The notes: generated by a model not told the origin, from the letters alone. 8,073 nucleotides of DNA from an uncultured Corynebacterium sp. (GCA_943914465.1 CALUCD010000022.1:1-8073), one strand, 5' to 3'. Counted from the first letter of the stretch, positions 1 to 6,241 are shown. Program-made: numbers and translations.

Positions 1-87
1 GGCGGTAGCGGCGGGATTTGAACCCGCGGTGGTTTTACCCACACTCGCTTTCGAGGCGAGTACCTTCGGCCGCTCGGACACGCTACC
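1..87 (-). tRNA. tRNA-Ser(CGA), last base of CCA may lie outside the window
   Basis: Read on the minus strand this folds as a class II tRNA. The acceptor stem pairs GGTAGCG (87-81) with CGCTACC (10-4). The anticodon stem CTCGC/GCGAG encloses the loop CTCGAAA, giving anticodon CGA, which reads the serine codon UCG. A long variable arm (GTGGG…CCACC type) is typical of tRNA-Ser. The T arm contains GGTTCAAATCC. The discriminator base is G (position 3), as expected for tRNA-Ser, and CC follows at positions 2-1; whether the terminal A is encoded cannot be seen. Confidence 0.95.
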
Positions 88-94
88 GCTAGTT

Positions 95-124
95 ACACTA
101 ACGGCAACGTACCGAGGGAACCAA
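95..124 (-). promoter_or_regulatory. Probable promoter of tRNA-Ser
   Basis: On the minus strand TTGGTT (124-119) and TAGTGT (100-95) are separated by 18 nt. The predicted transcription start falls a few bases before the mature tRNA 5' end at 87. The whole promoter fits in the 38-nt gap after the csbD-like stop codon. Assigned from hexamer geometry only; read-through from the csbD-like gene is also possible. Confidence 0.4.
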
Positions 125-125
125 A

Positions 126-374
126 CTAGAGGTCCTGAGCTGCGTCTTCGGCGGCCTTCTCAGCCTCGCGCTCGTCGCGCTTGTCCTCAACCTTGCCGGC
201 TACCTCGTTGAACTTGTCCTTGACCGCGTCGCCAGCCTCGGAGACCTTTTCCTTGATATCGCCGCCGAGCTGCTCAGCTTTGCCCTCGTTCTTCAGGCCG
301 TCATCGCCGGTGATGTTGCCAGCGGCTTCCTTGATGTTGCCCTTGAGCTGGTCGCCCTTACCTTCAAAAGCCAT
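126..374 (-). CDS. CsbD family small hydrophilic stress protein
   Basis: This encodes an 82-residue, very hydrophilic, charged protein rich in Lys, Glu, Asp, Gly and Ala. It opens with MAFEGKGDQLKGNIKEAAGN, which closely resembles the start of the CsbD family (KGKADQLKGKVKEAAG type). A second Lys/Gly repeat (NEGKAEQLGGDIKEKV) follows, and the C-terminus is an acidic and basic helix-forming tail. CsbD proteins are small cytoplasmic proteins induced by general stress (SigB-controlled in Bacillus); their biochemical role is unknown. The start is chosen at ATG 374-372 because AGAAGGAG lies 6-7 nt upstream, an excellent Shine-Dalgarno. A longer reading from 410 would place that site inside the gene. 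There is no signal peptide or membrane segment. It lies between tadA and tRNA-Ser on the same strand and probably has its own promoter. Confidence 0.9.
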   Translation of the reverse strand: MAFEGKGDQLKGNIKEAAGNITGDDGLKNEGKAEQLGGDIKEKVSEAGDAVKDKFNEVAGKVEDKRDEREAEKAAEDAAQDL

Positions 375-415
375 GATGTTCTCCTTCTTGGTTACATGGA
401 CGATTACCACGGCCG

Positions 416-444
416 AGTGTAGGCACGCTCACACCACTTAGCCA
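416..444 (-). promoter_or_regulatory. Possible promoter of the csbD-like gene
   Basis: On the minus strand TACACT (421-416) is a good TANNNT -10 box. The sequence 17 nt upstream, TGGCTA (444-439), is a weak -35. This would give an untranslated leader of about 35 nt carrying the AGAAGGAG ribosome binding site. A poor -35 could fit an alternative or stress sigma factor, but the sequence does not settle this. TTGTTA (450-445) is a better -35 hexamer, but at 23 nt it is too far from the -10. Confidence 0.35.
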
Positions 445-464
445 TAACAATTGTGTCACGGCCG

Positions 465-484
465 CCGCCCGAAGCACTCGGCGG
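465..484 (-). terminator. Possible hairpin terminator after tadA
   Basis: CCGCC…GGCGG arms (484-480 and 469-465), extended by two more pairs across a one-base bulge, enclose a 5-nt loop about 30 nt beyond the tadA stop codon. No T-run follows. It could act as a U-less actinobacterial terminator for the tadA transcript. Confidence 0.3.
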
Positions 485-511
485 GACCGCGTTCAGCACG
501 CTGAGCTGGGG

Positions 512-979
512 CTAGCGCAGCCCGCCGAAAAAGTCGGTGAGCAATAGAGAAGTCTCGGATTTCAACACCCCGCCGCGGACTTCGAGGCGGTGAAGGTGGT
601 GAGGGTCACGCACCGCGTCAAACAGCGAACCCACAGCTCCAGTCTTCGGCTCAAACGCACCGAACACCAACGAGCGACACCGTGCACCAAGGATCGCTCC
701 TGCGCACATTGTGCAGGGTTCCAGCGTGACGACGATTTCACAGCCATCCAACCGCCACCCACCCAGTGCACGCGCCGCCTGACGGATCGCCAACATCTCG
801 GCGTGCGCGGTGGGATCACCATCAGCCTCCCGGCGGTTGACTCCGCGGCCAATGACCTCGCCGCTAGGGCTATAGACCAGCGCTGCAACTGGCACATCAC
901 CCGCCGGAGTCGTTGCGGCCAACTCGATTGCCTCGCGCATCCGAGCCTGCGCCACACGTGCGGCCAGGAAATCAGTCAA
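512..979 (-). CDS. tadA: tRNA adenosine(34) deaminase TadA
   Basis: TadA deaminates A34 to inosine in tRNA-Arg(ACG), so that one tRNA reads CGU, CGC and CGA; it acts in the cytoplasm as a zinc-dependent homodimer. The zinc and catalytic signature is complete: HAE at residues 59-61 (His ligand, Glu proton shuttle) and PCTMC at 88-92 (two Cys ligands). FGAFEPKTGAVGSL at 106-119 matches the TadA core after the motif. With 155 residues it has the usual family length. The start is uncertain. TTG 979-977 is chosen because it leaves 13 residues before MREAIEL, as in homologues, and overlaps the upstream stop by 8 nt, suggesting translational coupling. Its GAGG is only 3 nt away. GTG 955 is an alternative; ATG 1060 would add a Pro/Ser-rich tail overlapping the upstream gene by 89 nt and is unlikely. 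The substrate tRNA-Arg(ACG) is in this window. Confidence 0.93.
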   Translation of the reverse strand: MTDFLAARVAQARMREAIELAATTPAGDVPVAALVYSPSGEVIGRGVNRREADGDPTAHAEMLAIRQAARALGGWRLDGCEIVVTLEPCTMCAGAILGARCRSLVFGAFEPKTGAVGSLFDAVRDPHHLHRLEVRGGVLKSETSLLLTDFFGGLR

Positions 980-1454
980 TTGCCTCGGCCAGCTCGTCGG
1001 CGAACCCGATTTCGGCGGCGATGGTGTCGGCGAGGTCGGCGGGATCGGCGTCGTCATCAAGCAAGATGCTCAACTGCTCCTCCGAAAGCCCCAGGTCCGC
1101 GAAAATGGCGAAGTCACCCTCCGCCCAACCATCAACATCGTCGAGCTCTTCGGGGGCGATATCGGGAACATCAACGCCGGCCTCATCCAAGATCTCGGCG
1201 GCGAAATCATCATCCACCGCCATCGTCGCATCCGAGATCAACAGGCGGATTTTGTCCGGGCCCGGACGCACAACAACCAGGTAATCCTCCTCAACATTGA
1301 GGATGGCAAACGAGGCGCCCTCGCTGCGAAGCTGGCGCACAGCGGTGACGGAGGTACGCAGCGCCGTGAAATCGTCGGCGTACGCGCGCACAACCCAGCG
1401 GCCGTCAGCTTGCGACACCGTGACCGCGTACCCGTCTTGATAATCCTGGCTCAT
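972..1454 (-). CDS. TadA-associated acidic protein (unknown function)
   Basis: This 160-residue cytoplasmic protein begins MSQDYQDGYAVTV and has two parts. The N-terminal half (about 5-85) is a predicted alpha/beta segment (VRAYADDFTALRTSVTAVRQLRSEGASFAILNVEEDYLVVVR). The C-terminal half (about 90-160) is strongly acidic, rich in Asp and Glu (LDEAGVDVPDIAPEELDDVD, then LLDDDADPADLADTI). This architecture and its place immediately upstream of tadA match the actinobacterial family annotated as 'tRNA adenosine deaminase-associated protein'. Its biochemical role is unknown; the conserved pairing suggests help with TadA folding, stability or tRNA handling, which is inference. ATG 1454 is chosen because a -10 box TACGCT ends 8 nt upstream and no Shine-Dalgarno is present, as in a leaderless mRNA. 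The upstream in-frame extension to 1739 has shadow-like composition and overlaps tyrA. Confidence 0.88.
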   Translation of the reverse strand: MSQDYQDGYAVTVSQADGRWVVRAYADDFTALRTSVTAVRQLRSEGASFAILNVEEDYLVVVRPGPDKIRLLISDATMAVDDDFAAEILDEAGVDVPDIAPEELDDVDGWAEGDFAIFADLGLSEEQLSILLDDDADPADLADTIAAEIGFADELAEAID

Positions 1455-1462
1455 GCTGCAAC

Positions 1463-1492
1463 AGCGTAGTCTCAGCTTATTCTTTTTGGCAG
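1463..1492 (-). promoter_or_regulatory. Promoter of the TadA-associated protein-tadA operon (leaderless)
   Basis: On the minus strand CTGCCA (1492-1487) and TACGCT (1468-1463) are separated by 18 nt. Counting 7 nt past the -10 puts transcription start at about 1456, only 2 nt before ATG 1454. No purine-rich ribosome binding site lies between. It forms one half of a compact divergent region with the tyrA promoter. Confidence 0.5.
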
Positions 1493-1527
1493 TACCGGCG
1501 GAGGGTCTCGGCGCGGGTGCCGGTGAG

Positions 1528-1533
1528 TAGACT
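1528..1533 (+). promoter_or_regulatory. -10 element of tyrA (leaderless)
   Basis: TAGACT matches the TANNNT consensus and ends 7 nt before ATG 1541, so transcription would begin at about 1540. No Shine-Dalgarno is present. No good -35 hexamer is visible at 16-18 nt, which is common in corynebacterial promoters. Confidence 0.45.
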
Positions 1534-1540
1534 GTGGTGG

Positions 1541-2602
1541 ATGAACGCCCGCGCGATCGCTCTCGGCACTTCTGGGATCGGCCCTTTGGGGATCGGTCCT
1601 GTATGCATTCTCGGCACGGGGTTAATTGGCGGCTCACTGATGCGTGACCTTGCCGCGCGGGGGGTGAGCGTGTTCGGCTACACCCGATCTGCGGCCGATG
1701 CGCGCCAGACGGTAGCGGACGGGTTCGATGTGGCGACATCGCTTGCGACGGCCCTGCAGCGTGCGGAAAGCGAGGCGGCGCTGATCGTGATCGCCGTGCC
1801 GTTCAACGCCGTGGCCGAGGTGGTGGATGCAATCGCGCAGTTCGCGCCCAGCTGTGGGGTCACCGATGTGGTGTCGGTGAAAACGCCGGTGCATGACATC
1901 GTTGCCGCACGCGGGATGCTGGAGCGCTACGTCGGCGGACACCCCATGGCCGGCACAGAATCATCCGGGTGGGCTGCCTCCCACACCGGCCTGTTCGCGC
2001 GCGCCGCATGGGTAGTCACCTACGATTTCGCAGCCGACTGCGCCGCGCGCGGGCAGCAGGTTCCGCAGGCGTGGGCAGCGTTGTTTTCCCAGGTGTGCAC
2101 CATGGCCGGGCTGGTTGGTGCTGAGACGGTCCCCGTTTCCGCACGCAAACACGATGAGGCAGTCGCGCGGGTGTCTCACCTGCCGCACGTCGTGGCCGAA
2201 GCGCTGGCGGTCGTCGGCGACCGGGGGCGCACGCTGGCGCAATCGCTCGCCGCCGGATCGTTCAAAGGCGCCACCCGCGTGGCAGGCACCGAACCGGCGC
2301 TTGTGCGCAACATGTGCGAAACTAACGCCGCTCCCCTGGCCACCGCATTAGCAGAGCTGATTTCCCTGCTTGAAGACGCCCACTCACACCTCACCGCCCA
2401 GCCCCCCTCCATGCAGCACTTGGCCGAATCCGGCCACCGCGCCTATGAGCGAATGACCGCCCGCACCGCTGCGGAGCGCGAATCGGTCTCACCAGTGGCA
2501 GTGTCGTCTCGGCCAGTGATGCGCGTGCACCCCGGCGGGCCGGGGTGGGTGCAGCAGCTCAAACAGATCGAGGCGATCGGCGGGCGCATCGAGGTGTTCT
2601 AG
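1541..2602 (+). CDS. tyrA: Prephenate/arogenate dehydrogenase TyrA
   Basis: TyrA catalyses the oxidative decarboxylation step of tyrosine biosynthesis: prephenate to 4-hydroxyphenylpyruvate, or arogenate to tyrosine. The corynebacterial enzyme is known as an arogenate dehydrogenase; the substrate here is inferred. The 353-residue protein has an N-terminal Rossmann fold with VCILGTGLIGGSL at 21-33. SVKT follows at 112-115 and the substrate-site block GGHPMAGTESSG at 132-143. A helical dimerisation domain follows, including ARVSHLPH and the AGSFKGATRVAGT segment. The second beta strand ends GYTRS, with no acidic residue where NAD-specific enzymes have one, suggesting NADP+ use. No ACT or chorismate mutase domain is fused. 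Start ATG 1541 fits the leaderless -10; GTG 1517 would add 8 residues without a ribosome binding site. It stands alone and is convergent with the next gene. Confidence 0.93.
   Translation: MNARAIALGTSGIGPLGIGPVCILGTGLIGGSLMRDLAARGVSVFGYTRSAADARQTVADGFDVATSLATALQRAESEAALIVIAVPFNAVAEVVDAIAQFAPSCGVTDVVSVKTPVHDIVAARGMLERYVGGHPMAGTESSGWAASHTGLFARAAWVVTYDFAADCAARGQQVPQAWAALFSQVCTMAGLVGAETVPVSARKHDEAVARVSHLPHVVAEALAVVGDRGRTLAQSLAAGSFKGATRVAGTEPALVRNMCETNAAPLATALAELISLLEDAHSHLTAQPPSMQHLAESGHRAYERMTARTAAERESVSPVAVSSRPVMRVHPGGPGWVQQLKQIEAIGGRIEVF
2528..2547. terminator. GC-rich perfect hairpin near the tyrA end; possible bidirectional terminator
   Basis: CACCCCGGC (2528-2536) and GCCGGGGTG (2539-2547) form a perfect 9-bp inverted repeat with a 2-nt gap. 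It lies inside the tyrA coding end, encoding …HPGGPGW…, about 60 nt beyond the stop of the convergent surface-protein gene. A U-less hairpin here could end the minus-strand transcript. A competing 7-bp pairing, TGCACCC (2526-2532) with GGGTGCA (2547-2553), also exists. Confidence 0.3.
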
Positions 2603-2607
2603 CAGCG

Positions 2608-4773
2608 TCAGTCGCGGCGGCGGCCCATGGCCACATAGGCAGCGCCGATGAGCATCGCCAGGACGCCGAGTGCAATCACAGTGCGCATCGGCGTACCGGT
2701 ATCCGCGAGGTCATCGCGGTTCGATGAAGTGGAGCTGCTCGTTGTGGAGCTCTTTGACGTGGAGCTTGACGCGCTCGTCGTGCGCGAACCCGCCGCCTGC
2801 ACTGCAGCGCTGGTGGATGTCGCGCTCGTGGTACGACCCGTCGAACGCGTTGGCGTTGTCGCAGCCGCCCCGGTCTTCGTCCCGGTGGCCGAGGCCGTAG
2901 TCCCCGTCGCCGATGTTGCTGTGTCTTTTGTGCTCGTTGCTGTGCCAGTTGCGCGCGCACCGTTCATGTTCGGGCGCGTGGTGGTCGCTGCTGCCCCGTC
3001 GCGACTTGCCGCGAAACCTGCCGCCGCAGCCGGTCCGGCGAGGACTCCCAGGACGTCTTTCACCTCGTCGACGACCTCGAGGATCTGCCCAGGACGCGAC
3101 TTGGTGGTCTCGCCCGCAGGCAAAGTGATGGTGGCGCCGTCTTCGTACCGGTCAATCTCTTTGGTGGCTGGCTTGTAACCAGCCGGCGCGCTACGCACCC
3201 CGAGTCTGATGGTGCGAGCCGTGCCAACGTTGCCGGGAACGACAACGTCAACGTAGCCGTCCTCGTTGGTTAAGCCGTTGACCTGGATTGCCAACCCGTC
3301 GCGGCTGATGACCTCCGCCTGTTGCACCGGCTGGCCGTTATCAGTTTCCACGAATACGCGGATGGTGCTGTCTCTGAACGCAGAGGCATCTGCGCCACCG
3401 GCCGTGCCTGCATCTGCATCGTCAGCAGCGCCGTCGGCGGCGTACACCCGCAGCGCCTGCGCACCGGCATGCAGCGTGGTCGCACCACCATCAACGTCGC
3501 CGCCAACGCCACCATCAACAATGACTTCGGTATCGCCAACACCAGCTGGAATGGGCAACACGGCCTGACCGTTTTTATCGGTTGTTTCTGTGATACCGAG
3601 CTCTGGCACCTCAACTGTCGCCCCATGGACGGCGGCGCCGCGCTCGGTGACGACAGTGACCTTCACATCGCGCGCCTCATCTTTTGGCGCACCCGCGTCC
3701 ACGTCGACCAGAGCTTCCGGCGTGGGCGCACCCGGTGTGGGCTCTGCCGGCGGCGCGGTGGTGGTGGGCAGCGCTGGCGCCGCGGCCTCATTGTTCGTAC
3801 CCGCGGGCGGGCGGGCAGGGGCTTGCGCCGCAGGCTCGGCAGCCTGGGTCACTGGCTTGTAGGGCGCACCTTTCGGCAGGTACGCCAGCTCGCGGAAGTT
3901 CTCCGTCACGCTCGGTGCCGCGTAGGTGCCAACCACCACGCCATCACGAACCTCGATCGAGCGCGCCTGACTATCCGCAAACACAAGCGTCGCGGCATCT
4001 TTGGCGTACGCGTAGTTGAGCTCCCCGACCTGCGTCACGTCCAGCTCCGGCTTGACCTGAAGTGGGCTGACCACCGCGTCTCCGGAGGCGGTGTCGAGCC
4101 GCCAAGCAAACAAGCGGCCGTCGTGATCGCGCGAGACCGCATGCAGTTCATCTTCTGCATCACCGATGGCCGAGGTCCACGCACTGAGCGTATCGACGCT
4201 CCCCCGCTCCCCATCTACCTCAATCACCTGCTGCACAGCCGGCAGGGTTGCGACCGTGTCAAGGCGTACCGCCCCACCGTCGCCAGAGAGATCAATAGTG
4301 AAAAACTCCGCCCCATTGAACAGCGCCAACGTCCCGTGCGAGGTGAACGCAGCTGAGGTGACTTCGCGCGAGGCGGTCCCGTCAACCGGCAGCAGGCCAA
4401 GGTCAGTGACCTGTTCCGAATTCGGCGCGAAACGCAGCAGGTGCCCAGCCGGTTTTCCGCCCTGGGCAAGCGACACCGCATACACATCGCCATTGACCGG
4501 GTTTGAGGCCACCGCCGTGTACATCCAGCCGTCGGATGCATACCGTGCGTTCGCCGAACCACTACCCGCTTTGCTGTTGGCGGCGGGTGGTGCTGGCGGG
4601 GCCACCGGTTGGGCGGCTGGGGCGGCGGGGCCAGCGGGCTGAGGGAGTGCGTCGAGAAGCGAAGGAGCCCCCTGGGCAGTCGCCGGGACGGCGGTAGCTG
4701 CCCCAACCATCGCTGAGACCAGCGCGAACTGGGTGGCTGTGCGGATGTGGGCTGCTACCGACGATCGTGCCAT
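2608..4773 (-). CDS. LAxTG wall-anchored surface protein with propeller-like and Ig-like domains
   Basis: No specific family is recognised. The 721-residue architecture is that of a sortase substrate. A signal peptide (1-33, hydrophobic core FALVSAMVGAATAV, likely cleavage after ATA) is followed by an Ala/Pro-rich linker (36-70). Residues about 78-300 form a beta-rich region with repeated blade-like strands (VNGDVYAVSL, HDGRLFAWRLD), possibly a beta-propeller. A Pro/Ala/Thr linker (310-350) leads to two carboxypeptidase-regulatory/CnaB-like beta domains (about 369-419 and 468-545), each with a D/N-G turn (TDKNGQAVLPIPAG; TNEDGYVDVVVPG). A Thr/Ser/Ala-rich wall-spanning stalk (587-688) is followed by LADTG (689-693), a membrane helix (about 699-717) and RRRD. 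LAxTG is the class E sortase type. Lys at the first CnaB strand is seen only in the first domain, so isopeptide bonds are doubtful. ATG 4773 begins a clean signal peptide and has AGAGG 10 nt upstream; GTG 4854 is a possible alternative. Confidence 0.85.
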   Translation of the reverse strand: MARSSVAAHIRTATQFALVSAMVGAATAVPATAQGAPSLLDALPQPAGPAAPAAQPVAPPAPPAANSKAGSGSANARYASDGWMYTAVASNPVNGDVYAVSLAQGGKPAGHLLRFAPNSEQVTDLGLLPVDGTASREVTSAAFTSHGTLALFNGAEFFTIDLSGDGGAVRLDTVATLPAVQQVIEVDGERGSVDTLSAWTSAIGDAEDELHAVSRDHDGRLFAWRLDTASGDAVVSPLQVKPELDVTQVGELNYAYAKDAATLVFADSQARSIEVRDGVVVGTYAAPSVTENFRELAYLPKGAPYKPVTQAAEPAAQAPARPPAGTNNEAAAPALPTTTAPPAEPTPGAPTPEALVDVDAGAPKDEARDVKVTVVTERGAAVHGATVEVPELGITETTDKNGQAVLPIPAGVGDTEVIVDGGVGGDVDGGATTLHAGAQALRVYAADGAADDADAGTAGGADASAFRDSTIRVFVETDNGQPVQQAEVISRDGLAIQVNGLTNEDGYVDVVVPGNVGTARTIRLGVRSAPAGYKPATKEIDRYEDGATITLPAGETTKSRPGQILEVVDEVKDVLGVLAGPAAAAGFAASRDGAAATTTRPNMNGARATGTATSTKDTATSATGTTASATGTKTGAAATTPTRSTGRTTSATSTSAAVQAAGSRTTSASSSTSKSSTTSSSTSSNRDDLADTGTPMRTVIALGVLAMLIGAAYVAMGRRRD

Positions 4774-4859
4774 GAACTTCCGTACCTCTCGCTCAACATT
4801 CGCGCGAAGTCCCAGGTGGTCCAGCGCGCGCGGGATTGGCGTATAAAAAGCCACGTATC

Positions 4860-4888
4860 AATGTAGCGAGTAAACCCCGGCTTCTCAA
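4860..4888 (-). promoter_or_regulatory. Strong housekeeping-type promoter of the LAxTG surface protein
   Basis: On the minus strand TTGAGA (4888-4883) and TACATT (4865-4860) are separated by exactly 17 nt, the best sigma-70-like match in the window. Transcription would start at about 4853, giving a leader of about 80 nt to ATG 4773. The same start would make GTG 4854 a leaderless start. A small palindrome, ATCTC-G-GAGAT (4888-4898), abuts the -35 and could be an operator. Confidence 0.6.
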
Positions 4889-4939
4889 TCTCGGAGATAT
4901 GTTCTCAGCAATATGTCGAGATGCGCATATGGAAGCTAG

Positions 4940-5015
4940 TGGTGCGCCCGGAGGGATTCGAACCCCCAACCTTCTGATCCGTAGTCAGATGCTCTATCCG
5001 TTGAGCTACGGGCGC
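4940..5015 (-). tRNA. tRNA-Arg(ACG), complete with encoded CCA
   Basis: The minus strand folds as a standard 76-nt cloverleaf. The acceptor stem pairs GCGCCCG (5015-5009) with CGGGCGC (4950-4944). The D arm is GCTC…GAGC. The anticodon stem TCTGA/TCAGA holds the loop CTACGGA, giving anticodon ACG. The T loop is TTCGAAT. Discriminator A is at 4943 and CCA is encoded at 4942-4940. A34 of this tRNA is the known TadA target for inosine formation. Confidence 0.97.
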
Positions 5016-5030
5016 AAGCAACGCACAGTT

Positions 5031-5059
5031 ACATTACACCGCGCCCAGTTCAGCGCCAA
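5031..5059 (-). promoter_or_regulatory. Promoter of tRNA-Arg(ACG)
   Basis: On the minus strand TTGGCG (5059-5054) and TAATGT (5036-5031) are separated by 17 nt. Transcription would begin near 5024, about 9 nt before the mature tRNA 5' end, which is normal for a tRNA gene. Confidence 0.55.
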
Positions 5060-5101
5060 AAACACAGCTGGCACGGCTTTGGAGCAGTGATCTGTCCGGC
5101 A

Positions 5102-5131
5102 CTGCCAGGCCGGCGTCACCAAACCTACAAT
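5102..5131 (+). promoter_or_regulatory. Promoter of the EEP-family gene (leaderless)
   Basis: CTGCCA (5102-5107) and TACAAT (5126-5131) are separated by 18 nt. Six bases after the -10 comes ATG 5138, so the predicted transcription start coincides with the A of the start codon. No Shine-Dalgarno is present. The -35 hexamer and spacing are the same as in the TadA-associated gene promoter. Confidence 0.55.
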
Positions 5132-5137
5132 TCCGCT

Positions 5138-6241
5138 ATGGCAACAACCGCGCAGAAAACCACTCACCCGAATGTGGCTCCGCGCCGGGTCGGGTGGACT
5201 GTTGTGGCGAGCGTGGTCAGTTTGGTTGGGGTCGTGAGCTTCGTCAGCGCGCTGATTCCTGGCTGGGCAGTCGCTCAGGCTCTGAGCGTGCGATTCCCGG
5301 TTGCCCAACTGGCGGCGTTTCCGTTGCTGCTCGGCGCAGCGATGCTGCTGTGCAGTGCGCTCACTGTACTCATTTGCCGCGCGAGACGCAGCAGATGGCT
5401 GGGGTGGTCAGCGTGCATCATCTGGGCGCTCGCGGGTATCACCTTCATCGCCGCCCCCGAAGGCTTGCCTCGCGAAGTTGCGCCTGCCTCATCCGTCGCA
5501 CGCTCTGGCGCAGTGGCGGACACAACCGAGCACGACAACATCACCATCGCCACGTTCAACACCGCATCGACGCTCACACCAGACGACCTGAAGAGCTTGG
5601 TTGCAGCCCACCACCCAGAGGTGATCGTGCTGCCTGAAACCGGCGGGTACGAGGCACGTCAGGCAGTCAAGTCCATCGGGTATCCGGGCCAAGTGTTTGA
5701 AACGCGAGACTGGGGTTTTACAGACGCCTACACCGGCGGGATCGCGCCCACCTCGGTTGTGGTGAGTGACAGCCTCGGTCCGGCGAAACATGTTCGCGGC
5801 CCCGCCACGTCGTTTGGAACCGTGGCGTTGGAATTTGAGGACCCCAGCCTGCCCCGCATTATCGGAGTCCACACTGCGCCGCCGCTACCGGGGCTGATGC
5901 AACAATGGCGAACAGACCTCAAGGAGGTGGCAGCGTTCGGCGAGTCCGCCTCCACACCAACAGTCATCGCCGGGGATTTCAATGCCACCCTCCGCCACGG
6001 CCCACTCGCCGCACGCACCCAGCTGGTTGATTCCCAAGAGTTCTGCTCACGGCGACAAGCCGGCACGTGGCCTGCGCGTATACCGAACGCGCTGCGCGCA
6101 CCAATCGACCACGTCATTGTCACCCACGGCATGCGCACCCAGTCCTGCCAGACCATGCAGATTGGCGGCTCCGATCACCTGGCGTATGTCACCACCGTTA
6201 CCACCGCGCCCGCCGCCACCTCCTCAACCACAGCGCGCTGA
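5138..6241 (+). CDS. Membrane-anchored endonuclease/exonuclease/phosphatase (EEP) family protein
   Basis: The 367-residue protein has three hydrophobic segments (about 20-42, 57-80 and 88-106) followed by a complete EEP catalytic domain (about 134-352). All core motifs are visible: ATFN with Asn141, LPETG with Glu167, GVH with His245, GDFN at 279-282 (Asp280, Asn282), IDH at 323-325, and SDH at 345-347 (Asp346, His347). The domain therefore looks active as a Mg2+-dependent phosphodiesterase or phosphatase. The family includes DNases, sphingomyelinases and lipid or nucleotide phosphatases, so the substrate cannot be named. Three transmembrane helices ahead of the domain would place it outside the membrane if the N-terminus is cytoplasmic. 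Start ATG 5138 is set by the -10 box 6 nt upstream; GTG/ATG codons further upstream at 5087 lie before the promoter. It is a single-gene unit convergent with mgtE. Confidence 0.9.
   Translation: MATTAQKTTHPNVAPRRVGWTVVASVVSLVGVVSFVSALIPGWAVAQALSVRFPVAQLAAFPLLLGAAMLLCSALTVLICRARRSRWLGWSACIIWALAGITFIAAPEGLPREVAPASSVARSGAVADTTEHDNITIATFNTASTLTPDDLKSLVAAHHPEVIVLPETGGYEARQAVKSIGYPGQVFETRDWGFTDAYTGGIAPTSVVVSDSLGPAKHVRGPATSFGTVALEFEDPSLPRIIGVHTAPPLPGLMQQWRTDLKEVAAFGESASTPTVIAGDFNATLRHGPLAARTQLVDSQEFCSRRQAGTWPARIPNALRAPIDHVIVTHGMRTQSCQTMQIGGSDHLAYVTTVTTAPAATSSTTAR

Noticed and set aside
493..504. TCAGC-AC-GCTGA near-palindrome between csbD-like gene and tadA
   Set aside because: The arms are only 5 bp and it is too far from the csbD-like promoter to support an operator or terminator call.
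590..1300. Long plus-strand open frames opposite tadA and its partner
   Set aside because: They are Arg/Pro/His-rich antisense shadows of recognised genes, with no ribosome binding site and no family resemblance.
1517..1540. GTG 1517 as the tyrA start
   Set aside because: It would lie upstream of the predicted -10 box TAGACT and has no ribosome binding site; ATG 1541 fits both the promoter and the expected length.
3322..4356. 344-codon plus-strand frame opposite the LAxTG surface protein
   Set aside because: Its composition is Arg/Gly/Cys-rich and shadow-like, and the minus-strand reading has a clear signal peptide, domains and LADTG anchor.
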